Notes: generated by a model from the sequence alone, not told the origin. Numbered from the stretch's first letter, positions 37,402 to 47,578 are shown. The stretch is DNA of 64,000 nt from Martelella mediterranea (GCF_004342225.1 NZ_SMAR01000009.1:1-64000); one strand, 5' to 3'. Program-made: numbers and translations.

Positions 37402-38877
37402 ATGAGCGAAAAAATAGGCACTTTCGATGATGTGAGTTGCGGACGTACGGTCCAGTTTTACATCGATGAGAAGCCGTATTGGGCGGATGGAACAGAAGCG
37501 CCTTCACCGAAAATGACAGGTATGCAGTGGCGTATCTGGTGGCTTTCAGTTGCCGGAAAGTTTTTTGAAGGGCTGGTCGTTTTCATGACCGGTGTCGCGC
37601 TCCCACTGATCGCAAAGGAGTTTGATCTCAACGCTGCGCAGCATGGCATTGTCGGCTCTGCGTCGCTTTTCGGAATATTGATCGGCGCCAGCGCACTGGG
37701 CGGACTGTCTGACCGGTTCGGACGCAAGCGTGTTTTCATTTTTGAGCTGGGTCTTTTTATCGCTTTTCTCGCGGCGATTATTGTCACTCCAAGCTTCCTG
37801 TGGCTGGCAGTCTGCCTGTTCGGCATGGGGCTTGCGCTTGGTTGTGATTATCCGACTGCGCACCTTGTCATTTCTGAAAGTACGCCGTCTCATACACGCG
37901 GTGGGCTTGTCCTGTCAGCGTTCGGTTTTCAGGCCGTCGGTGCAATTTTCGGCACGATTCTCGGCTACATCATTCTCACTCTTGACCCTTCGATCCAGGC
38001 CTGGCGCTGGATGTATGCCTCAGCCATTATTCCTGCTCTGATCGTTTTTGTGGGGCGTTTCTTCATTCCCGAAAGTCCGCACTGGCTTGCAGCACGTGGC
38101 CGGGAGCGTGAAGCGGAAGACGAACTGGAGAAGCTGCTCTCGCGCGTTCCTGCCTATCCGACAGAAGTGAAGATTGATGATCTTCAGGAGGTCGCGTCTA
38201 AAAAGAAGCCGAAGACCGGCTATGCCGCCCTGTTTCACCGGGAAAACCGGCGTGCCCTCATTCTGGCTTCCGTGCCGTGGTTTTTGCAGGATCTGGGAAC
38301 CTATGGCATCGGTATTTTCACGCCGACCATTCTGGCGGCCACAGTGGGGCATCAGCGTGAAAATGCGCACAATATCGCCGATCTGATCAGTAACGATCTG
38401 ATTGCTGCCAAGGGAACCGCGTTGCTTGATATTCTTCTGCTGGTCGGTGTCGTTGCTGCGGTATTCCTTGCAGATAAGCTGGGACGTATCAGATTGCAGG
38501 TTTTCGGATTCATTGGCTGCGCGCTCGGGCTGTCTATCGCCGCTCAATCGAGTTTGTTTGATGGTCCCATGCAGACGGCGCTGATTTTTGCCGGTTTCAT
38601 GTTGTTTAATTTTATGACCAACCTCGGCCCAAATGCGCAGACATATCTGATCGCGGGTGAAGTGTTTCCAACGCGCATTCGTGGAACCGGCGCTGGTTTT
38701 GCCGCGTCATTTGCCAAGATCGGGGCTTGTCTTACAGCCTTTTTGTTCCCCATCCTTCTGTCCGATATAGGGACCACGATTCTGCTTTATATTCTTGTTG
38801 GAACGTCGTTGCTGGGTGCGCTCATCACTTTCTTCTACCGGATAGAAACCAAAGGGATCAGCCTTGAGGCTGAATGA
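37402..38877 (+). CDS. MFS transporter, sugar-porter-like
   Basis: A 491-residue carrier with twelve predicted membrane segments. The family loops are GGLSDRFGRKRVF between helices 2 and 3, the PESPHWLAARGREREAEDEL motif at the end of the N-half, and a second-half loop LADKLGRIRLQ. It belongs to the sugar/metabolite porter branch. The substrate cannot be told. Start ATG 37402 gives a 45-residue hydrophilic N-terminal extension before helix 1. No enzyme operon is attached. Confidence 0.85.
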   Translation: MSEKIGTFDDVSCGRTVQFYIDEKPYWADGTEAPSPKMTGMQWRIWWLSVAGKFFEGLVVFMTGVALPLIAKEFDLNAAQHGIVGSASLFGILIGASALGGLSDRFGRKRVFIFELGLFIAFLAAIIVTPSFLWLAVCLFGMGLALGCDYPTAHLVISESTPSHTRGGLVLSAFGFQAVGAIFGTILGYIILTLDPSIQAWRWMYASAIIPALIVFVGRFFIPESPHWLAARGREREAEDELEKLLSRVPAYPTEVKIDDLQEVASKKKPKTGYAALFHRENRRALILASVPWFLQDLGTYGIGIFTPTILAATVGHQRENAHNIADLISNDLIAAKGTALLDILLLVGVVAAVFLADKLGRIRLQVFGFIGCALGLSIAAQSSLFDGPMQTALIFAGFMLFNFMTNLGPNAQTYLIAGEVFPTRIRGTGAGFAASFAKIGACLTAFLFPILLSDIGTTILLYILVGTSLLGALITFFYRIETKGISLEAE

Positions 38878-38903
38878 CGAACAGTCACACTCCCGGCTAA
38901 GAT

Positions 38904-38936
38904 AAAAAAAGCCCCGCGCTGATTTTGCGCGGGGCT
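38904..38936 (-). terminator. Rho-independent terminator of the proVWX operon
   Basis: The stem GCCCCGCGC/GCGCGGGGC is followed by seven T on the minus strand, just after the proX stop. It may also slow transcription from the MFS gene. Confidence 0.88.
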
Positions 38937-38971
38937 TCAGTGTGACAGAATAGCCGATTCTTAAGAATCAA

Positions 38972-39976
38972 TTACTTGGCCGCAGCACGTGCCTTTTCGA
39001 GCCAGCCGTCAACCAGATCCTGATTGTTCTTGATCCACTCAGATGCCTGCGCGTCGACATTGTCATCGCCATTATTCATGGCAGAGTTCTGTGCGTAGAT
39101 CGCCGGCAGTGGAATGGACGCCGCCTGCAGCAGGGCATCGACTGCCGGGTTGTCTGAGATGAAGTCATCGTTGACAACCGGTACGATGTCATTGGCGACA
39201 AAGCCCATGTAGCATGGATCGGCAACGCAGGTGTCCAGTCCCTTGGCAGGTGCCGGAAGCTCAACGCCTTCCTTCTGCGGCACTTCGATCCACATCACAT
39301 CCTTGCCGGGGGCGAGCTGGTCAACGGTCCAGTTCGGCGTCCATGTGTAGAACAGAATATGTTCACCGTTCTGGTAGGCTGCAATCGCGTCGGCCATCGA
39401 AGCCGAGTAACCGGCCTTGATCGGGTTGATGGCATCGCCGAGATCAAACTCTTCCATATGCTTGGAAATGGTCAGTTCGCAGCCCCAGCCCGGAGGGCAG
39501 GCAACCAGATCGGCCTTGCCGTCGCCGTTACGGTCGAAGGCTTCCTTGACTTCCGGACGCTTGAAGTCGTCGAGCGTCTTGATGTCGAATTCTTCAATGG
39601 CTGCCTTGTCGACAAGGTAGCCCTGAAGCGCACCGCCCTTTGCGACAGCACCGTCAACCTTTGCCTTGCCTTCGAATGTGGACTTGTAAGTGTCGTGCAG
39701 CGGGAACCAGCCGTTCACCCACAGGTCTACGTCGCCCTGCGAAACAGCCTGGTAGAACGCCGAAGCGCCAAGTGTCATCGGACCTGTCACCGTGTAGCCG
39801 AGATCTTCAAACATCTGCTTGTAGATTGAGGCCTGAAACCAGCCGGTATCCCAGTCAGCCTGTGCCATCGTGATCGTCTTGCCGTCACCCGGCTCCTGAG
39901 CAAATGCGGCAGCCGGCACAAGGCTGGCAGCGCCAAGCAGAAGCGCGGCGGAAAACTTGCGAAGATCGTAAGTCAT
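38972..39976 (-). CDS. proX: Glycine betaine/proline ABC transporter, substrate-binding protein
   Basis: A 334-residue periplasmic protein with a signal peptide (LLLGAASLVPAAAFA). The OpuAC/ProX fold is evident from the aromatic-rich ligand segments ADWDTGWFQASIYKQM, VNGWFPLHDTY, CPPGWGCELT and LFYTWTPNWTV; such Trp cages bind quaternary amines. It is the last gene of proV-proW-proX, separated from proW by 110 bases that hold three perfect hairpins. This likely gives it separate mRNA stability or level. Ligand specificity is not determined. Confidence 0.93.
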   Translation of the reverse strand: MTYDLRKFSAALLLGAASLVPAAAFAQEPGDGKTITMAQADWDTGWFQASIYKQMFEDLGYTVTGPMTLGASAFYQAVSQGDVDLWVNGWFPLHDTYKSTFEGKAKVDGAVAKGGALQGYLVDKAAIEEFDIKTLDDFKRPEVKEAFDRNGDGKADLVACPPGWGCELTISKHMEEFDLGDAINPIKAGYSASMADAIAAYQNGEHILFYTWTPNWTVDQLAPGKDVMWIEVPQKEGVELPAPAKGLDTCVADPCYMGFVANDIVPVVNDDFISDNPAVDALLQAASIPLPAIYAQNSAMNNGDDNVDAQASEWIKNNQDLVDGWLEKARAAAK

Positions 39977-40009
39977 TGTGGTGTTTCTCCGTGTTTTGTG
40001 TTGCGATTA

Positions 40010-40081
40010 TTGCCCGGAAGAGCCGGGCAACCATCTTGGCTAGGGATCGGAGATCCCTCTAAAGACTGTGAAGACACAGTC
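40010..40081 (-). repeat. Three consecutive perfect hairpins between proW and proX
   Basis: Three perfect stems are packed in the proW-proX gap. They are TTGCCCGG/CCGGGCAA (40010-40030, loop 5), AGGGATC/GATCCCT (40042-40058, loop 3) and GACTGTG/CACAGTC (40064-40081, loop AAGA). None has a T tract on the transcribed strand, so they look like mRNA-stabilising or processing elements rather than terminators. Confidence 0.8.
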
Positions 40082-40086
40082 CTGAT

Positions 40087-40998
40087 TTATTCAGCGGCCT
40101 GCTTCTGACCGCTGAAAAGAGCCGCCAGCGCCTGACGGAATGTCATGCGATTGGGGTCGCCGGGTTCGACAAGGCCCTGCGTGATCCGGTCGAGAACGAT
40201 AGCCAGCACAACAATGCCGACACCGCCGGCCGTGGCACCGCCAACGTCCAGACGTCCAAGGCCCGTGTTAACCACCTGACCCAGGCCACCCGCACCAATC
40301 AGAGCCGCGATAACAACCATCGACATGGCGAGCATCAGGGTCTGGTTCAGGCCAGCCATGATTGTGCGCATTGCCAGTGGCAGCTGAACCTCAAACAGGG
40401 TCTGAGAATATGTCGCACCGAAGGCTTCTGAAGCTTCGATCAGGTCCGTGCGGACATTCCGGATACCCAGATTGGTCATACGAATAATCGGAGGCAGGGC
40501 GAAGATGATCGTCGCAATAATGCCTGGAGCCATACCAACGCCGAAGAGCATCACGATCGGCACCAGATAGACGAAGCTTGGGACCGTCTGCATCACATCA
40601 AGGATCGGTCTGACGATCTTCCACATCGTGTCGCTGCGCGCGACCAGAATGCCAACCGGCACACCGATGACCGTACAGAACAGAACCGAGGTTATGATCA
40701 TAGCCAGCGTCGTCATCGTATCCGGCCACAGGCCGATCAGATCAACGAAGAGGAAGCCGATGATCGTAACAATTGCCATGGTTTTACCAACGATACGCCA
40801 TGCCAGCAAAGCAAAAAGCGCTGTGATGACAAGCATCGGAATGAAGGCAAAGACTGCGTCGAATGCCTGCAGAACTTCATTCACCGGAACCTGAAGTGCA
40901 CGGAAGAACGGCCGAAAATTCGGGACCAGGAAGCCGCGGACAAAAGCGTTGACCCATTCGTCGAATGGGATTGTAAGATATTGTGAGGGATCGAACAA
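40087..40998 (-). CDS. proW: Glycine betaine/proline ABC transporter, permease
   Basis: A 303-residue inner-membrane permease with five to six core helices and the BPD_transp_1 coupling loop (EASEAFGATYSQTLFEVQLP). Its sequence (PFDEWVNAFV at the start, ILDVMQTVPSFVYLVP inside) is typical of ProW. It pairs with ProV and ProX to import osmoprotectants. It starts 18 bases after the proV stop. Confidence 0.94.
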   Translation of the reverse strand: MFDPSQYLTIPFDEWVNAFVRGFLVPNFRPFFRALQVPVNEVLQAFDAVFAFIPMLVITALFALLAWRIVGKTMAIVTIIGFLFVDLIGLWPDTMTTLAMIITSVLFCTVIGVPVGILVARSDTMWKIVRPILDVMQTVPSFVYLVPIVMLFGVGMAPGIIATIIFALPPIIRMTNLGIRNVRTDLIEASEAFGATYSQTLFEVQLPLAMRTIMAGLNQTLMLAMSMVVIAALIGAGGLGQVVNTGLGRLDVGGATAGGVGIVVLAIVLDRITQGLVEPGDPNRMTFRQALAALFSGQKQAAE

Positions 40999-41016
40999 AA
41001 TTTGTCTCCTGTCAGC

Positions 41017-42264
41017 TTATTCCGAGGCCTGTTTATCGGCGGCGGGCTGCTTCTTTTCATCATCAGCACCGCTCTCGTTTGTGTCTTCAGCCGGCTCTTC
41101 GTCGCTGGCAAGCTGTTCGAAGATTGCTTCCTGAGATACCACGCCGACAAGCTTTCCGTCGTCGTCAGTTACAGCCACCGGAACGCCGCTCTGTGCAGCA
41201 CCATAGACTTCATTGAGGTAGGCTTCCTCTGCGACTGTCGGCGGTTCGGCCAGCATGACATCACGCACTGGCGTCGAACGGTCGCGTTCCAGGGCAACTG
41301 AGCGCATGAGAAGGCCGACCGGAACGCCGCGTTCAACCACATAGGCGAGGTCGGATTTTGCGCGGTCCATCACCTGAAGAGCATCACGCGTGGTGGCATC
41401 AACCTTCACCCATGCTGCATCTTCACTGATATCGGAGACCTTGAAGACACGGCTGCGGTCGATATCGGAGACGAACGCACGAACGTAGTCGTCTGCCGGC
41501 TCGGATACGATCTCCTGTGCCGTTCCCACCTGCACGAATGCACCGTCTTTCATGATCGCGATGCGATCACCAAGGATCATGGCCTCGTTCAGGTCATGGG
41601 TGATGAAGATGATGGTTTTCTTCAATTCTTTTTGAAGAACCATCAATTCGTCCTGCATCTCACGACGGATCAGCGGATCAAGGGCGCCAAAAGGTTCGTC
41701 CATCAACAGGATTTCCGGGTCATTGGCCAGACCGCGGGCGAGTCCGACGCGCTGCTGCATACCGCCGGAAAGCTGGCTCGGATAGCTGTTGGCATACGTA
41801 TCAAGGCCGACCTTTGCCAGAGATTCCATCGCCAGCTTGTGCCGTTCTTCCTTGCCCATGCCTTTAAGCTTCAGACCGAAGGCAACATTGTCGATAATCG
41901 TTTTATGAGGAAAAAGGGCGAAGTGCTGGAAAACCATAGTGATTTTCTGTCTGCGCACATTTTTCAGTGTGTCTTTGTCACACGATGCAACATCGACATC
42001 ATCAATCATGATCTGGCCACCGGACGGCGGGATCAGACCATTGAGGGTGCGTACCAGAGTGGATTTACCAGAGCCCGAAAGGCCCATGATGACGAATATT
42101 TCGCCCTCATTGACCTCAAAGCTGACATCATTGATACCGACCGTGACCCCGGTCGCTTTAAAGATATCTTCTTTTGATTCACCAGCGGCAAGGCGTTTGG
42201 CGCCTTCGCCACTTTCATCATTGAAAAGCTTGGAAACATTCTTCGCGATCAGTTTTACTGTCAT
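41017..42264 (-). CDS. proV: Glycine betaine/proline ABC transporter, ATP-binding protein with CBS domains
   Basis: A 415-residue ATPase: Walker [10 protein letters not shown], signature [16 protein letters not shown], Walker [13 protein letters not shown], followed by a CBS pair (about 285-385, with [18 protein letters not shown]) and an acidic tail. In OpuA-type systems the CBS module senses ionic strength and gates transport. It is the first gene of the operon. I find no clear riboswitch in the 450-base upstream region. Confidence 0.95.
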   Translation of the reverse strand: MTVKLIAKNVSKLFNDESGEGAKRLAAGESKEDIFKATGVTVGINDVSFEVNEGEIFVIMGLSGSGKSTLVRTLNGLIPPSGGQIMIDDVDVASCDKDTLKNVRRQKITMVFQHFALFPHKTIIDNVAFGLKLKGMGKEERHKLAMESLAKVGLDTYANSYPSQLSGGMQQRVGLARGLANDPEILLMDEPFGALDPLIRREMQDELMVLQKELKKTIIFITHDLNEAMILGDRIAIMKDGAFVQVGTAQEIVSEPADDYVRAFVSDIDRSRVFKVSDISEDAAWVKVDATTRDALQVMDRAKSDLAYVVERGVPVGLLMRSVALERDRSTPVRDVMLAEPPTVAEEAYLNEVYGAAQSGVPVAVTDDDGKLVGVVSQEAIFEQLASDEEPAEDTNESGADDEKKQPAADKQASE

Positions 42265-42717
42265 ACCTCTTCCTAACGCGGCTGCAAGGGAAACAGTTCC
42301 CCGAGGCGGCTGATCTTATTTGCGTTCACGTGCTGCCGCGAACGGCGCATTCCACACGCATCATTTATGGGGCGGCGAGGCCATAAGCCCCCGATGTGGT
42401 GGTGGACACACGCCGCGACCTTGCGGCTCCTTCAGACGCCAAAGAAAGGCACTGAAAGCGATCCGCATACCCCGCAGGCTCCATAGAACCCCGATCGCCA
42501 CTCAAAAAAGACGCTTTCAAAGCATCGGACGACGGCTGATATTTAGAATTATGGCTCATGGATGTCAAATTCACGACGAATTGCTGCCTTTTATATCCAA
42601 ACTGCCTATTCTGAATCAGAATCGTGTAGATATCCGGCGCTGGCAAGTCAGATTTGGGGTGTTGCCTTGAACCTAAAGCCCGGGCGGAGTACGTCAGGTG
42701 GAATTCATTCATGACGA
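42265..42717. other. Intergenic region between proV and the DnaJ-domain gene
   Basis: About 450 bases, divergent. It must carry the proVWX promoter and that of the DnaJ-domain gene. It is open on the minus strand for a while but shows no family-like protein. I see no known riboswitch. Confidence 0.4.
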
Positions 42718-43371
42718 GTGACGGGTGATACATTGATCGACCCTTATGAAGTGCTTGGAATTGACCGTAAATCGGATGAAAAGACGGTTCGGGCAGCTTA
42801 TCGAAAACTGGCGAAGGAAGCCCACCCTGACAGCGGTGGCGACGAAGACAGTTTCGGGCAACTGCAGGCATCTTATGATCTGCTGAAGAATCCGGTGCGC
42901 CGGAAGGTCTACGATGATACTGGCTATGATCCGGAACTGGCCGAGCCGAATGACCTTAAAGGCCTGTTGCTTCTGGAACCGCTCGTGAACGAGATGATTC
43001 TCGACGAGCGTGAGCCTGGCAGTTTTGATCCTATTGCCGCGATGCGCCGCAAGCTGTCCGATGATATTCTCAAGAGCCGGTTCCACATTCTTGAACTGGA
43101 ACGGCATCGCGCGCGTGTGCGAAAACACATGGATCGGGTTGCGAAAAAAGCACGCAATGACAGCGGTTCCGATGTACTGGGAGCGATGTTGAGAGCCAGA
43201 AGCGAGTCCATCGCCGAAGCCATCAAAAATGCCGAAGAGCAGATTGCTGCCATTGAGCAGGCTTATACCATGCTGGAAGGATATTCCTATGAGATTGACC
43301 TGCCGGATAGCGAGGACAAGGATCAGCTTGACGGGCCTGAAGCGCACCGGCGGGATGACGCGGCCGAATAG
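42718..43371 (+). CDS. DnaJ-domain protein
   Basis: Up to 217 residues. The N-terminal J domain (DPYEVLGIDRKSDEKTVRAA, then the HPD motif in AKEAHPDSGG) recruits and stimulates an Hsp70. The remaining 150 residues are helical and charged with no zinc fingers, so this is a type III J-protein rather than DnaJ itself. Start is GTG 42718 or TTG 42733; the latter begins right at the J domain. The client is unknown. Confidence 0.87.
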   Translation: MTGDTLIDPYEVLGIDRKSDEKTVRAAYRKLAKEAHPDSGGDEDSFGQLQASYDLLKNPVRRKVYDDTGYDPELAEPNDLKGLLLLEPLVNEMILDEREPGSFDPIAAMRRKLSDDILKSRFHILELERHRARVRKHMDRVAKKARNDSGSDVLGAMLRARSESIAEAIKNAEEQIAAIEQAYTMLEGYSYEIDLPDSEDKDQLDGPEAHRRDDAAE

Positions 43372-43469
43372 GGTTGTCGTTTGATGGACCACGCACGGTT
43401 CGCATCCGTTTAAGCGTTTGCTTCAAAGAAATTCAGCCCTTTTTGGATTTTAGAAGACTGCCGGAGATT

Positions 43470-44804
43470 ATGATGACGTCAATGGAATGGCCGGCTCTGC
43501 TGGATCTTAATCGCCTCTATCGTGCTGACTACCAGCAGGATAGGCATCGTCCGGCCTATGATCAGGATGCAGACCGGATTGCATTTTCCGCGCCATTCCG
43601 ACGGCTTGCGAACAAAACGCAGGTGCATCCGCTTTATGACAATGATCACATTCACCATCGTCTGATTCACAGCATGGAAACGGCGAGTGTCGGTCGTTCG
43701 CTCGGCCTTGAGGTCGGTCACTGGCTTGAGCAGGAAGGTCTGATCGCAGCGGGCGGACAGGCCGTTGTCGCCGGTACGGTGCATGCCGCTTGTCTTGCGC
43801 ACGATATCGGCAATCCACCTTTCGGGCATTCCGGCGAGGCGGCTATTGGTGATTGGTTTGCCGAGAAGTTTGATTCTCGTAGCGGACTGTTTCAGGATCG
43901 CGGTCAGTGCTTTGCCGAAGAGTTTGAAGCTTTTGAAGGCAATGCGCAGGGCTTTCGGATACTCACCCGGCTCGAAATGAACCGTCCGGGTGGCATGCGC
44001 CTGACACATGCGACGTTGGGTGCATTCATGAAATATCCCGCGACGGCGCGGGCGAGGCGCGAAGATCCGGAAATTTCAGGGGCTTTGAAGAAGTTCGGTG
44101 TTTTCGAATCCGATACGGATGCGTTGCGTGCCGTTGCCGAGCAGACAGGCCTTCTTCCCGGTGCGGGGCCGCATCGGTGGTGGTGCCGCCATCCGCTGGT
44201 TTTCCTCGTCGAGGCAGCCGATGACATTTGTTATAACATCCTTGATCTTGAAGATGCTTTCACTGCGGGCACATTGAGTTATCGGGAGGTCGTTGAGCTT
44301 CTGGCCGCTGTTGCCGGGCTGGTTCCGCGCGAAGACCGTGGCGATACGCAGTCAGAGAAGATTGCATTTTTGCGCGCTGTTGCGATCGGGCGCGCGTTTG
44401 AAGCCTGCAGTCAGGCTTTCAGCGAAAACCACAGCGCGATCATGCATGGAACCTTCAGCAAAGGGCTGGTTGAAGCCAGCTCTTGCGCGGCAGCCTTTGC
44501 CGTGATGCGCACAATCGCCAGTGAACGGATTTTCACGGCTTCAAGAAAAACCGAACTGGAAGTTATGGGGCGCAACCTCGTCCACAGAATTCTCGATGGT
44601 TTGTTACCCGTGTTTGAAGCTCTGGCCGAGTCAGACTTTGAACCGGAAAAGCTGACCGGATACCCAAGGCAGCTGCGGCGCGCACTCGATATTGATCTTC
44701 GGCAGGCACATGATCCTTATTCGGCGTTGCATTGCCTGGCGGATTACGTTTCGGGCATGACGGATCGTTATGCGCTCAAGGTCTCGAAAATCATTTATGG
44801 CTGA
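43470..44804 (+). CDS. dgt: Deoxyguanosinetriphosphate triphosphohydrolase-like HD protein
   Basis: 444 residues from ATG 43470 behind CGGAGATT (the frame is open to 43374). The HD-domain metal ligands are visible in HRLIHSMETASVGR and LAHDIGNPPFGHSGE, and FLVEAADDICYNILDLEDA supplies the second pair. It hydrolyses dGTP, or dNTPs in the broader family, to the deoxynucleoside and triphosphate. Its length fits the dGTPase-like subfamily. Confidence 0.92.
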   Translation: MMTSMEWPALLDLNRLYRADYQQDRHRPAYDQDADRIAFSAPFRRLANKTQVHPLYDNDHIHHRLIHSMETASVGRSLGLEVGHWLEQEGLIAAGGQAVVAGTVHAACLAHDIGNPPFGHSGEAAIGDWFAEKFDSRSGLFQDRGQCFAEEFEAFEGNAQGFRILTRLEMNRPGGMRLTHATLGAFMKYPATARARREDPEISGALKKFGVFESDTDALRAVAEQTGLLPGAGPHRWWCRHPLVFLVEAADDICYNILDLEDAFTAGTLSYREVVELLAAVAGLVPREDRGDTQSEKIAFLRAVAIGRAFEACSQAFSENHSAIMHGTFSKGLVEASSCAAAFAVMRTIASERIFTASRKTELEVMGRNLVHRILDGLLPVFEALAESDFEPEKLTGYPRQLRRALDIDLRQAHDPYSALHCLADYVSGMTDRYALKVSKIIYG

Positions 44805-45514
44805 GAGCCTGAAGATCTTGCTGCATAGCTGTGGCGCAGTGCAGGCAGGGAAAGGGCCAGCAGAAAAACTGAGACAACAGCAAAGACATAGGGCCCGATC
44901 CACTCATACCCTAAAACGCCGGCAACACCGCCACCAAAAAATGACAAAAGCGTTGCCGAATGGAGCTTCAATCTCGACCGCATGATCGGTTTCGTGTCGT
45001 TTTTTCTGTCCAGAAGTGCCGCAAGCTCAATGCCGATATCAGTGGCGATCCCGGAAACATGACTGGTTCGCACACGGGCATCGGAGATACGTGTTGTTGC
45101 CGCGTTTTGAAGCCCCATCAGAAAGCTGAGCCCGGCCAGCATAACCATGGCGCTGACTGACTGGGGCAGTGTCAGCTCGAACACCGTCAACGCGAGCAGG
45201 AGGAGGGCTTCAAGCAATATGCTCAGTGCATAAATGCCGCGAATCTGTCGACGGCGGCCTGCCTCGATGAGAACGGCTGAGATGAAGGCTCCGAAGATAA
45301 AGGCGGCCAGAAGTGCGAAGAGCCCGGCAGCGACAATCCATTGTCGAAGCGCGAGCATGTCAGACATGGCCGAGACATTGCCGGTCATGTTGGCTGAGAA
45401 GTAACCAAGCGATCTGAAACCAGCAGCATTAACGGCTCCGGCGGCAAGCGCCAGCCAGACGGCCAGGCGCAGATCAAATGCAACGGTTCTTTTTTCGCCG
45501 ACCTGTATCAGCAT
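44795..45514 (-). CDS. DUF1275 (YoaK-like) membrane protein
   Basis: A 239-residue protein with about six predicted membrane helices. The family signature is seen in AAGAVNAAGFRSLGYFSANMTGN near the start, and in GLQNAATTRISDARVRTSHVSGIATDIG mid-protein (positions about 130-160). The function of DUF1275 is unknown. Its 3' end overlaps the convergent dgt end by ten bases. Confidence 0.87.
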   Translation of the reverse strand: MLIQVGEKRTVAFDLRLAVWLALAAGAVNAAGFRSLGYFSANMTGNVSAMSDMLALRQWIVAAGLFALLAAFIFGAFISAVLIEAGRRRQIRGIYALSILLEALLLLALTVFELTLPQSVSAMVMLAGLSFLMGLQNAATTRISDARVRTSHVSGIATDIGIELAALLDRKNDTKPIMRSRLKLHSATLLSFFGGGVAGVLGYEWIGPYVFAVVSVFLLALSLPALRHSYAARSSGSQP

Positions 45515-45585
45515 CAGCCTGTCCGAAAATTCAGAAGAAAATATTTTAAAATCATACGGTTGTTCTTTTATGTGAAAGCTCTGGT

Positions 45586-47064
45586 CTAAAAGCCGATAAA
45601 TCTTAATAGCATAAAACAGGCTGAGGAGAGCAGAGCCGCCGCGGGAACCGTGATCACCCAGGCGGCTATAATCGTCAGGAAGTGGGAGCGCCGGACAAGT
45701 TTACGCCGCGCGCGTTCCTGACCGGGTATTCTCTCTGCGGATGGCCGTTCACGCTGAATGCGCCGCGCGCGCCGTTCGACATACCATTCCCTGAAGAATC
45801 CGACGCCGAATACGCCGCCGACCGCGATATGTGTTGAGCTTACGGGCAGACCGAGCCATGAGGCCGCGATGACGGTGACAGCCGCAGAAAGTGCAACACA
45901 ATAGGCCCGCATCGGGTTCAGTTTCGTTATCTGGCTTCCAACCATGCCGATCAGTTTTGGCCCGAAAAGAACAAGACCGAAGGAGATGCCGAACGCGCCG
46001 ATAAGCATGACCCAGAGCGGGATGGACACTTCGCCGGCTATTGCCGAGGATTTCTGAACATAGGCAATTGCTGCAAGCGGACCGACGGCATTGGCAACGT
46101 CATTGGCGCCGTGGGCGAAAGACAAAAGTGCAGCAGATGCCACAAGTGGCAGCCGAAACAGCGTCTTGAGTGAACGGTTCCGGTTCTCAAGTCCCTGCGA
46201 TTGCTTTCGGATCAGCGGGACAGACAGAAGGCCGATCACCAGTCCGGAGGCCAGCCCGATCAGAAGCGCGATCGAGAAATCGATTGCGATGACCTTTTTC
46301 AGGCCTTTCAGTGACAGATATGTTGCGAATGCGGCGCTCATCACGCCGATCAGAACCGGGACCCATGTTCGTGCCGCGGCGATCTTGTCGTCAACATACA
46401 TGATCCGCCATTTGATGAAGGCGAGCATGGCAGCGGCGATGATGCCGCCGAGGAGCGGGGAGATGACCCAGCTGGCGGCAATGGCGCTCATGGTCTCCCA
46501 GTTCACGGTGCTGATACCGGCAGCCGTTATTCCCGCTCCCATCACTCCGCCAACCATGGAGTGCGTGGTCGACACCGGCGCGCCGATCCATGTGGCTACA
46601 TTGACCCATACGGATGCGGCCAGCAAGGCGGCCATCATCGCACGCACAAATACGGTGGTGCTGGAAAGCGCGGAGGGCGCGATAATGCCTTTGGAGATGG
46701 TTGAGACGACATCCCCCCCGGCAAGCAGAGCGCCGGCGCTTTCGCAAACAGCTGCGATGGCGATGGCTCCGAGCAGCGAGAGTGCCTTCGCACCAACTGC
46801 TGGTCCCATATTGTTGGCGACATCGTTGGCACCGATATTGAGCGCCATATAGGCACCGAAGGCTGCTGCTACGATCACCGCAAGGCTTTGAGGCTCCCCG
46901 CCCGTAAAGATGGCAGCCGCAACGACGGTCAGTGTTACAAAAACAAGGCTCACCCCGACGCCCACAAGCGGGCGCGAAGTATACATCGTAGCCTCTTCCA
47001 GACGAGAAAGACGGTTCAGGTCTTTATCGAGCGTCTTCCACTGCTGCGTGGCGTCATCATGCAC
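45586..47064 (-). CDS. PiT-family inorganic phosphate transporter
   Basis: A 492-residue membrane protein with about ten helices and the duplicated PiT signature: GANDVANNMGPAVGA in the first half and GANDVANAVGPLAA in the second, each with a conserved GxPxSxTH element (APVSTTHSMVGG, LPVSSTHIAVGG). It imports divalent-metal phosphate using the proton gradient. No PhoU-like (Pit accessory) gene is attached. ATG 47064 gives a 26-residue cytosolic lead; ATG 46986 is an alternative. It follows a Nudix gene by 34 bases, suggesting one transcript. Confidence 0.92.
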   Translation of the reverse strand: MHDDATQQWKTLDKDLNRLSRLEEATMYTSRPLVGVGVSLVFVTLTVVAAAIFTGGEPQSLAVIVAAAFGAYMALNIGANDVANNMGPAVGAKALSLLGAIAIAAVCESAGALLAGGDVVSTISKGIIAPSALSSTTVFVRAMMAALLAASVWVNVATWIGAPVSTTHSMVGGVMGAGITAAGISTVNWETMSAIAASWVISPLLGGIIAAAMLAFIKWRIMYVDDKIAAARTWVPVLIGVMSAAFATYLSLKGLKKVIAIDFSIALLIGLASGLVIGLLSVPLIRKQSQGLENRNRSLKTLFRLPLVASAALLSFAHGANDVANAVGPLAAIAYVQKSSAIAGEVSIPLWVMLIGAFGISFGLVLFGPKLIGMVGSQITKLNPMRAYCVALSAAVTVIAASWLGLPVSSTHIAVGGVFGVGFFREWYVERRARRIQRERPSAERIPGQERARRKLVRRSHFLTIIAAWVITVPAAALLSSACFMLLRFIGF

Positions 47065-47098
47065 TTTTTCGTTTCCTTGAATAAATTTCGCGCAGGAT

Positions 47099-47578
47099 TC
47101 AGCGCTGCAGCGCGTCTTCGAGTCGCTCCGGCAGAGTCTTCAGGATCAGTTTCAACTGGGGTTCGTCCACGGCCTCGGCTGCGTCCTGCGGAGACATCCA
47201 TTGCCGTTCGCGCTCGCTCATTTCCGGAAACGCGTCGAAGAGTTCATGCACCTCTACGGCGTACACATAAACGTCCGTTGGAAGCGGAAGAGATCCATTT
47301 ACAATTTTTTTGTAGCGATATCGTCCCATACGTATCGGCCGGTCGCCATGTTCTTTCACGCCTGCTTCTTCCCAGGCCTCCTGAAGCGCCGTTCCGGAAC
47401 CATCCGTGCCATTGATCGGCCAGCCTTTCGGCAGGATCCAACGTTTTGTTGTGCGTGAGGTGATCAGCAGAACTTCGGGGCCACCCGTCGTCTGACGATA
47501 GCAAAGTGCAGCGATCTGAACCCGTGGCGGGCGAAGCATCAGCGGAGCAATATAGTTTTTCCAAAGACGGACGATCAT
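47099..47578 (-). CDS. Nudix hydrolase
   Basis: A 159-residue protein with a Nudix box (GTALQEAWEEAGV, with Gln instead of the usual Arg before EAWEEAG). The diphosphoinositol-polyphosphate-phosphatase-like layout includes RWILPKGWP before it. Substrates could be nucleoside diphosphate derivatives or polyphosphate-like compounds. Linkage to the phosphate transporter makes a phosphate-related role plausible. Confidence 0.86.
   Translation of the reverse strand: MIVRLWKNYIAPLMLRPPRVQIAALCYRQTTGGPEVLLITSRTTKRWILPKGWPINGTDGSGTALQEAWEEAGVKEHGDRPIRMGRYRYKKIVNGSLPLPTDVYVYAVEVHELFDAFPEMSERERQWMSPQDAAEAVDEPQLKLILKTLPERLEDALQR

Noticed and set aside
42265-42717. Possible riboswitch or small gene in the proV leader
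   Set aside because: No match to a riboswitch consensus I know, and the minus-strand open frame there does not resemble a protein family.
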